Made by a program: the position numbers and the translations under genes. Below, piece by piece: positions 58,615 to 64,000 of a DNA stretch of 64,000 nt. The notes below the pieces were generated by a model, which worked only from the letters and a program-made list of their open reading frames with translations, had not been told where the DNA came from and did no database searches. Position 1 is the stretch's first letter. The number at the start of each line of letters is the position of its first letter. This DNA comes from Sphingomonas endolithica. GTDB lineage: Bacteria > Pseudomonadota > Alphaproteobacteria > Sphingomonadales > Sphingomonadaceae. Location: the NCBI RefSeq assembly GCF_025231525.1, contig NZ_CP103057.1:3482501-3546500 (forward strand), written 5' to 3'.

Positions 58615-59816
58615 CAGGCCGTCGCTCGCCGGGGCTCAGCCAGCAGGGGATATACAGCCATCGGCTTGACACCCAACATCCGCGCGGCACGTGTCGGCGT
58701 CAGCGAGCCGTCCGCCATACCCTGCCGGGCGATAGACAAGAGAGCGGCACCAAGACGATGACGGCGGACTACATACCAGTCAGGGCCGCCGGTACTACCG
58801 CGGTTCTTCTCCTTAGTCCGGGCCTTCAAGGCGAGCCATTCGGTGCGAAACTGGTCCCGTAGTTCTTCCCATCTTCCGCGGGTCAATCGTCCAGCGCGAA
58901 ATAGCTGGTACGCGATCATCGAACGACTAACTCGAGCGCGTTGCGCGAGCGCGTCGATCTGGATGACGTCCCGCGCTCCCCCGACAAGAGGCACAGAAGC
59001 AACTTCAGCCTGAGTGATCAGGGATGCGGCTGCTGTGTCGTTGCAGAGCTGCTCAACGTCACCTTGAGGCGGCCCCCCGCTCACTCCGCTTTCCCCAATC
59101 AACAGGTGGGCCAATTCATGCAACAAGGTGAAAGACCAAGCTGCTTTCGCGTCCTGATCGTTGACTACGATAAAGGGAGCCACCTCGTCCGCAATGGCAA
59201 AACCCCGGAAGATCCCAACATCGATTGCGGTCGACCAATGGCCGCAATCCCCCGCAAGCAGCACGAACACGCCCCTGGCCTCGGCCAGCGCGCGCAAATA
59301 GCCAAACGCTTCTTCCGCCGACGCTCTAGCTCGAAATTCAGCGCGGCTAAAGCCAATGGCCTCAACGAGCGCGTTGGACAGTCTAGCTGCATCGCGAACG
59401 CCGGCCTGAGACCCCACTAAAGCTACCTCAGAAACATCTTCGTCATCTTCTAGCGCGTCACGTACGAGGGACTGCCTTGCCTTCACGTCTCGAAGCAATG
59501 TCGCAAGCAGCACATTCGATGGATCGCCTTGGTCCGGCAGACTACGGAAATCCTGGCCGAGCTCTGCCGGAACAGGCACCTTCGTCATGTAGAATGTAAG
59601 CAGCGGTCGATGGTAGTTCTGGCTCATATTCCGCAATTGAGCCATTGTGGGCGTGCCATCTCCAGCCTCAAGCGCTGCTAGGCGGTCCGCACCACTCACC
59701 CCCCGGGCGGCATTGAGGCCGATTTTGCGGGCAGCCGTCTCCAAGTCGAGACCGGCAGTCTCTCGTGCCCAGGTCAGGATCTCTGGATTCAGGCCAGCCA
59801 CCATGTCGTAATGCAC
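58614..59816 (-). CDS. XRE-family protein with ImmA/IrrE metallopeptidase domain
   Basis: This 400-aa protein has an N-terminal XRE-like HTH (LTWARETAGLDLETAARKIGL, then MAQLRNMSQNYHRPLLTFYM) and a COG2856-type zinc peptidase with HELAH at 233-237 (FTLLHELAHLLIGESG). The C-terminal part has further helices (IDALAQRARVSRSMIAYQLFRAGRL). It is coupled to the DUF4411 PIN gene and probably acts as antitoxin or stress sensor. The peptidase may cleave a repressor, as ImmA does, but the partner is unknown. Confidence 0.88.
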   Translation of the reverse strand: MHYDMVAGLNPEILTWARETAGLDLETAARKIGLNAARGVSGADRLAALEAGDGTPTMAQLRNMSQNYHRPLLTFYMTKVPVPAELGQDFRSLPDQGDPSNVLLATLLRDVKARQSLVRDALEDDEDVSEVALVGSQAGVRDAARLSNALVEAIGFSRAEFRARASAEEAFGYLRALAEARGVFVLLAGDCGHWSTAIDVGIFRGFAIADEVAPFIVVNDQDAKAAWSFTLLHELAHLLIGESGVSGGPPQGDVEQLCNDTAAASLITQAEVASVPLVGGARDVIQIDALAQRARVSRSMIAYQLFRAGRLTRGRWEELRDQFRTEWLALKARTKEKNRGSTGGPDWYVVRRHRLGAALLSIARQGMADGSLTPTRAARMLGVKPMAVYPLLAEPRRATA

Positions 59817-59883
59817 CGCCTCCGGTTAACGCGCCAGTCGCGGTAGCAGCGTACCTTAAATAATATGCGCTACGGCGCGCCCG

Positions 59884-61251
59884 CTAGGCCGTCGTCTCGA
59901 TTTCGTTCCTCGGCCCCTTCGGTGACGTGTCCGCCCACCGGATCGGCTGCCCGATGTGCGTCACCGGATCCGGCAGATCGGCAGCAACGAGGTCACCCCA
60001 AGCCTGGGCGATCTCCCGGCGGCGCGGCATGTAGGCAGCGCGGTTGTAGGCTCCCTCCACCTTGTTGCCGGGAACGTGCGCCAACATTAGATCGATCACG
60101 GCCCGGTCACCTTCCTCCCGATCGGGATGCTGGTTCATGATCGTCGAGAAGGCAGCGCGAAAGCCGTGCGGCACGTGGCGCTGATAGTAGCCGGCGCGGA
60201 TCAACAACGCGCGTAGCGTGTTCTCGGAGATCGGGCGGTGCACATGCCGCTCGCTCGGGAACATCAGCTTGAAGCTACCCGTGAGCGGCCGCAGCGCCTG
60301 AATGACCTCCACGGCATGCGTGGAGAGCGGCACGACGTGATCACCGTCCTCCTCGGCCTTCTTGTCCTGATTGCCCTTCATACGGGTCGCAGGGATGCGC
60401 CAGACCGGCTCAGGCCCGTCCAGGCCTTCCAGCTCAACCCATGCTGCGTTCTGGATCTCGTTGGGACGCACAGCGGTAAGCGCCAGCAATCGGAGCGCGA
60501 ACTTGGTTGCGGCCCGGCAGCGCTCGGCCTCACAGTTCGCCAGCATGGTCTGCACGGCCTTTACCTGGTCGTCGTAGTCACGGATGCGGTCGATCACCGA
60601 CGGCTGCTTCTTCGCACGAGGCTTCTTGCGCAGCGCCTTGCCGAGACTGGCGGCCGGGTCGGTCTTCGCCACGCCGATCGAGATCGCATAGACGAAGATG
60701 TCGGAGATCCGCTGGCGAACACGGTGCGCGGTTTCGATCGCGCCGCGCTGCTCGATCGCATTCAGCAGCTCAAGCACCTTGGGAGACTCGATCTTGCCCA
60801 GCGGCAGATCACCGATCGAAGAGAAGACATCCGTCTCCAGGCTGCGCAGCACGTCCGCGGCGTGTACCGTCGACCAGGTTGGTGAGCGGAGCTCGAACCA
60901 CCGGCGCGCGATGATTTCGAACGTGTTGCCACCCTCGATCGCGCGCGTCTTTGCGGTGATCTTCTTCTCGACGGCGGGATCGCGGCCGTCGCGGATCATC
61001 GCCTTGGCCTCATCTCGCTTCGCCCGGGCGGCGAGCAGCGTCAGGGCGGGGTAGGGGCCGAACGTCAGCGTCTTCTGCGCAGGCTTGCCGGCCGCGTTCT
61101 TCCCGAAGGTGTAATTCATCCGCCAGTGGCGCCCGCCAGCGGGCGTGACGTGGAGGAACAGCTGGGCAGAATCGACCAGCTTGTATGCAGCCTCCCTGGG
61201 CTTGGCGGCCTTGCATTGCGCGTCGGTCAGCACGTCCGTCTCCGATACCAT
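59884..61251 (-). CDS. P4-type tyrosine integrase
   Basis: This ~455-aa protein has an N-terminal DUF4102-like arm domain (LTDAQCKAAKPREAAYKLVDS), a core-binding region, and the catalytic tyrosine-recombinase domain: Arg in AVRPNEIQNAAW, HGFR in VPHGFRAAFST, and the nucleophile Tyr in VEGAYNRAAYM. It lies directly beside tRNA-Ser, the element's integration site. I chose ATG 61251; ATG 61272 and a GTG at 61320 with a better ribosome site (GAGGG) are alternatives. Confidence 0.92.
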   Translation of the reverse strand: MVSETDVLTDAQCKAAKPREAAYKLVDSAQLFLHVTPAGGRHWRMNYTFGKNAAGKPAQKTLTFGPYPALTLLAARAKRDEAKAMIRDGRDPAVEKKITAKTRAIEGGNTFEIIARRWFELRSPTWSTVHAADVLRSLETDVFSSIGDLPLGKIESPKVLELLNAIEQRGAIETAHRVRQRISDIFVYAISIGVAKTDPAASLGKALRKKPRAKKQPSVIDRIRDYDDQVKAVQTMLANCEAERCRAATKFALRLLALTAVRPNEIQNAAWVELEGLDGPEPVWRIPATRMKGNQDKKAEEDGDHVVPLSTHAVEVIQALRPLTGSFKLMFPSERHVHRPISENTLRALLIRAGYYQRHVPHGFRAAFSTIMNQHPDREEGDRAVIDLMLAHVPGNKVEGAYNRAAYMPRRREIAQAWGDLVAADLPDPVTHIGQPIRWADTSPKGPRNEIETTA

Positions 61252-61397
61252 GTTTTTGCGATCGCATACCATGCGATGTACCATGTCGATCGGTGAACGC
61301 GTGAGAACAGATGTGAACACCGTCCCTCACATCAAAGGCCAAAAACGGCAGTTTTGCAAGGGTTGGTGCACGTGTGGGAACTGTGGCGCATGGTATA

Positions 61398-61413
61398 TTG
61401 GCGGAGCGGGTGG
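61398..61413. other. Right attachment site in tRNA-Ser 3' end
   Basis: These 16 bases are identical to 16774-16789 and include the tRNA's encoded CCA and 3' acceptor strand, so integration keeps the tRNA intact. The distance between the two copies gives an element of about 44.6 kb. Confidence 0.8.
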
Positions 61414-61489
61414 GATTCGAACCCACGATACGCTTTTGACGTATACTCACTTTCCAGGCGAGCGCCTTCGACCACTCGGCCACCGCTCC
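61399..61489 (-). tRNA. tRNA-Ser (anticodon GGA)
   Basis: The minus strand folds as a class II tRNA: acceptor GGAGCGG pairing with CCGCTCC, anticodon loop CTGGAAA (GGA), a long variable arm of the Ser type (GAGTATACGTCAAAAGCGTA region) and T-arm GGGTTCGAATCCC. Discriminator G and an encoded CCA are present. It is the integration target of the adjacent element. Confidence 0.95.
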
Positions 61490-61588
61490 GCATGTCCTGG
61501 ACGGAAGCGGCTGCCTAGAGGGTGTCGGGCCCTTGCGCAAGCGGGGAAGGATTTGCACGCCGCCGCGCGACTGTGGCACATCGCTGCC

Positions 61589-62452
61589 ATGATCGCTCTT
61601 CTCCTCGCCTTGCTCGCCATACAGGCAGCGCCGGCCGCGCAGCCTGCCGCACCTTTGCCCTCCGACGCCGTCGCCGGTGATTGGCGAGCGATCCCCGACG
61701 ACGAATTGTTGGTCATGACGCTGAGCGGCAATCGGGCGGTGGTGATCCGGCTGGCGGCCCGCTTTGCGCCGGCGCATGTGGCCAATATCCGCACGCTGGC
61801 CCGGGCGCATTGGTGGGATGCGGCGAGCGTGTACCGGGTGCAGGAGAATTGGGTGGCGCAATGGGGCGATGCCACCGAACGGAAGCCGCTGCCATCGGGT
61901 GTGGTCGACGTGCCGCCGGCCGAGTTCGAGATCGGTGGTTTCGCGCCGGCGCAGATGCTGCCGCGCCCGGACGGCTACGCGCTCCGCGCCGGCATCACCG
62001 CCGATGGCTGGCCGATCGCGGGAGACGGCAAGGCGGCGTGGCTGACGCATTGCTACGGCATGGTCGGCGTGGCGCGGGATGCCTTGCCGAGCACGGGCAG
62101 CGGCGCGGAACTGTTCACCCCGATCGGACAGTCGGCGCGGCGGCTCGACCGCAATTATACCGTGGTCGGGCGGATCATCGAGGGGATGCAGTATCTCTCC
62201 GCTATGCCGCGCAGCGACGCGCCGCTCGGCATGTACGCGACCGAAGCCGAGCGAACGGCGATCGTCTCGGCAAGGCTGGCGAGCGATATGCCCAGCGGCG
62301 AGCGTCCACGTTTCGAATATCGCGCGGCGGATACATCGCGTTTCGCCGCACTGATCGCTTCAAAGGCCAATCCGGCACCGCCGACCGTGCCTACCGGCTT
62401 GACGGTCTGTGACGTGCCCTTGGCCACCCGCCGGGTAGCCACGCGCCCTTAG
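61589..62452 (+). CDS. Cyclophilin-type peptidyl-prolyl isomerase
   Basis: This 287-aa protein has a signal-like N-terminus (MIALLLALLAIQAAPAAQPA). The cyclophilin features follow: VVIRLAARFAPAHVANIRTLARAHWWDAASVYRVQENWVAQWGD (with the Arg of the active site in YRVQ) and later GMVGVARD. It would assist folding of proteins in the periplasm. It is longer than the usual 160-190 aa because of an extra region between the strands and a C-terminal tail. The start is the ATG at 61589. Confidence 0.85.
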   Translation: MIALLLALLAIQAAPAAQPAAPLPSDAVAGDWRAIPDDELLVMTLSGNRAVVIRLAARFAPAHVANIRTLARAHWWDAASVYRVQENWVAQWGDATERKPLPSGVVDVPPAEFEIGGFAPAQMLPRPDGYALRAGITADGWPIAGDGKAAWLTHCYGMVGVARDALPSTGSGAELFTPIGQSARRLDRNYTVVGRIIEGMQYLSAMPRSDAPLGMYATEAERTAIVSARLASDMPSGERPRFEYRAADTSRFAALIASKANPAPPTVPTGLTVCDVPLATRRVATRP

Positions 62453-62485
62453 ACGGCAAAGACGGTGCAATTCACCCGATTTCAC

Positions 62486-62555
62486 CCGTTCGTGTCGAGC
62501 GAAGTCGAGACACCTTCCCTAGCGCAGGTGTCTCGACTTCGCACGACACGAACGG
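62486..62555. repeat. Large intergenic inverted repeat
   Basis: Two 29-bp arms, 62486-62514 and 62527-62555, are inverted copies with one mismatch and a 12-bp spacer. The core GTCGAGxGAAGTCGAGAC is typical of dispersed repeats in sphingomonads. A third partial copy (CGACACGAACGGCGGG) lies near 62625-62643. The 200-bp gap between the convergent isomerase and lipoprotein genes holds nothing else. Confidence 0.7.
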
Positions 62556-62660
62556 AAGGGGATGAGCCAATCCGAAGTCACCGCGCCGAGACATCTGACG
62601 ACGTTGGCATCATCCCACCATCCGCTCGACACGAACGGCGGGACGTAAGGTCAGCGCACT

Positions 62661-63254
62661 CTAGCGGCCCACCCAGTCCGCCACTTCGACCGCCACCTGG
62701 TTAGCCGCCTGGTTGATCGCGATGCCGGCGGCATTCGGCTCGATCGTCGCCAGCGGCACGCGCGCCTCGAAGCGGCGCTTTTCGACGATCGTGCCATTGA
62801 CGCGGATCAGCGAGCCCTCGAACGTGACGACCGCTTCGCTACGCGTCGCATCGACACCGAAATTGCGCAATTCACCACTCAGCCGTGCACCGGGATCTGA
62901 CAACGACTGCGCCGTGCTGAGCACGACCCGGCCGGTGCGCGCGGCGACCGTGTCGGACATCAGGCGAGCGAATAGGCGGGCGGGCTGCTCCACCCACTGC
63001 GCCTTGGCAATATAGGCGACGTCGGTGTCGCTCGATTGCACCGGCACGCGCGTCGTGGCGAGCGCTTGCGGTACGGCGGGCACGGCGATGGTGATCGTCG
63101 CGGTGCGGGCGGAGCTCTGCGTCTCACCCGCGGGCAGGGCCTGTGCGGCAGTCAGCGTCAGCAGCGAGGGCGGGGGTTCCGCGCCGAAGCTGATGCAGCC
63201 CGCAAGCGGCAGGAATGCGATCAGGGCGAATTTCTTCATCTGCGGGCGCCTCAT
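62661..63254 (-). CDS. ABC-type lipid transport auxiliary lipoprotein
   Basis: This 197-aa protein starts at an ATG overlapping the MlaD-like stop (ATGA); the internal ATG at 63239 is an alternative. Its lipobox is LPLAGC. The mature part (ATITIAVPAVPQALATTRVPVQ, then YIAKAQWVEQPARLFARLMSDTVAA) matches the YmbA/PqiC-type ABC_trans_aux domain. It works with the neighbouring MCE protein in phospholipid transport between the membranes. Confidence 0.88.
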   Translation of the reverse strand: MRRPQMKKFALIAFLPLAGCISFGAEPPPSLLTLTAAQALPAGETQSSARTATITIAVPAVPQALATTRVPVQSSDTDVAYIAKAQWVEQPARLFARLMSDTVAARTGRVVLSTAQSLSDPGARLSGELRNFGVDATRSEAVVTFEGSLIRVNGTIVEKRRFEARVPLATIEPNAAGIAINQAANQVAVEVADWVGR

Positions 63255-64000
63255 TTCTTGCCTTTATAGTCGGGAAGCTTCGGCGATCCGACCAACGCGC
63301 CCGCCCCACCCTGATCGATCTTCTCGGCGACCGAGGTGAGCGCCGCCGACATCACGCGGAGATCGTGCACCAACTGCCCAACCTCAGGCACCGTCTGCTT
63401 GCTGAACGCCTGCAGGCCTGGCCGCGCGTCACCGATGGCGCCATTGAACGCCTCCATGCTGCTTTGCGCCGCATCCACCGCGCGGGTGAGCTTGGCGGCG
63501 GCGGGGCGGATGTCCTCGGCGATCAGCAGGTTGGTCGTGCCAGCCAGCTGACCAATCTGTTCGGAGGCGATGCCCGCCTTCTGGATCGCGACCCGCGTTT
63601 CGGCGAGCGTCGCCGCGATCTCGGGGCCGCGGTCGGCCAGCGCATTGGTCAGCCGGTTGGTATTGGCGAGGATGCCGGCGATCGAATTCTGGTTACGATC
63701 CGACAGCAGGTCGCTCAGCCGTTCCGTCAGAGTCGAGATGCGCTCGAGCAATTGCGGCGCGGAACTGAGCAGGGCGCCCAGGCCGCCAGGCTTGGTCGGG
63801 ATCACGGGCACGCCGAACGGGCAGCGATTCTGTGCATTCTGGTCGGGGCAGACGATCGGTGCCGCGCCCTTTTGCGCGCCGTCCAACTGGACCGTGCTGG
63901 TACCGGTGAAGCTGCCCTGGACGGTTGCCGTGGTGCCTTCTAGCACCGGCGTCTCGTCCTTGACGGTGATGCGCACGCGGACGAACTGCGGATCCTTCTT
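63251..64000 (-). CDS. MlaD/MCE-family lipid transport protein (C-terminal part)
   Basis: This is the C-terminal ~249 residues of a gene that continues past the right edge. It begins inside the MCE domain (VRITVKDETPVLEGTTATVQGSFTGTSTVQLDG) and continues with a long helical region (LLERISTLTERLSDLLSDRNQNSIAGILANTNRLTNALADRG) that would form a tube or anchor. It is the substrate-binding part of an Mla/Pqi-type phospholipid transporter; the permease and ATPase genes are expected further upstream. Confidence 0.9.
   Translation of the reverse strand, partial: KKDPQFVRVRITVKDETPVLEGTTATVQGSFTGTSTVQLDGAQKGAAPIVCPDQNAQNRCPFGVPVIPTKPGGLGALLSSAPQLLERISTLTERLSDLLSDRNQNSIAGILANTNRLTNALADRGPEIAATLAETRVAIQKAGIASEQIGQLAGTTNLLIAEDIRPAAAKLTRAVDAAQSSMEAFNGAIGDARPGLQAFSKQTVPEVGQLVHDLRVMSAALTSVAEKIDQGGAGALVGSPKLPDYKGKK

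Overview
This window looks like chromosomal DNA of a sphingomonad (Alphaproteobacteria, Sphingomonas or a close relative). The evidence is high GC, two secreted proteins ending in a PEPxxWA-type PEP-CTERM signal, three DUF6894 small proteins, and the intergenic inverted repeats common in this group. No database search was possible, so all assignments rest on reading the sequence.

Region 1 (1-12767) is a peptide and D-amino-acid utilisation locus. A tightly coupled minus-strand operon (10708 down to 376, mostly with ATGA/TGATG overlaps) encodes a serine hydrolase with membrane tail, an enolase-superfamily racemase (DgcA-like), a POT-family peptide transporter, a TonB receptor, a DUF1611 protein (DgcN-like), a YkvI-like permease and a second serine hydrolase. 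A third, partial serine hydrolase follows. Divergently lie an XRE-cupin regulator and a secreted M19 dipeptidase. I infer scavenging of D-amino-acid-containing peptides, possibly peptidoglycan fragments, with D-glutamate entering the DgcN-DgcA route.

Region 2 (12768-16773) holds an Lrp/AsnC regulator divergent from a Leu/Phe/Val/Glu-type dehydrogenase with a translationally coupled ACT-like small protein, then a TetR regulator divergent from an NADP-dependent oxidoreductase with shared operator-like boxes.

Region 3 (16774-61413) is an integrated element of about 44.6 kb. It is bounded by a 16-bp direct repeat that includes the CCA-encoding 3' end of tRNA-Ser(GGA) and carries a P4-type integrase beside the tRNA. 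From 16.8 to 22.75 kb it holds small cargo genes: three DUF6894 proteins, a lipoprotein, a Crp/Fnr regulator, two PEP-CTERM proteins and a small HTH-like protein. From 22.8 to 58.1 kb it is a lambdoid siphophage-type prophage. The late genes run leftward: HNH, TerS, TerL, portal, HK97 protease and capsid, connectors, tail tube, G/GT chaperones with a probable -1 frameshift, tape measure, a collagen-like tail protein, lysis genes, an SGNH hydrolase and a DUF1996 protein. The replication genes (DUF1376, primase-helicase) also run leftward. A Cro-like/CI-like switch has four copies of a GATAC-N5-GTATC operator. A rightward early operon encodes an unrecognised 444-aa protein, a nuclease and an AlpA-like factor. 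A PIN (DUF4411) plus XRE-ImmA/IrrE pair lies next to the integrase. The portal gene carries an in-frame TAA, the primase region a frame change at an A4 tract, and a small gene next to terS a one-base frame change, so the prophage is probably defective unless these are sequencing errors.

Region 4 (61399-64000) returns to host genes: tRNA-Ser, a cyclophilin-type peptidyl-prolyl isomerase, a large intergenic inverted repeat, and the last genes of an Mla/Pqi-type lipid transport operon (auxiliary lipoprotein and a partial MlaD/MCE protein).
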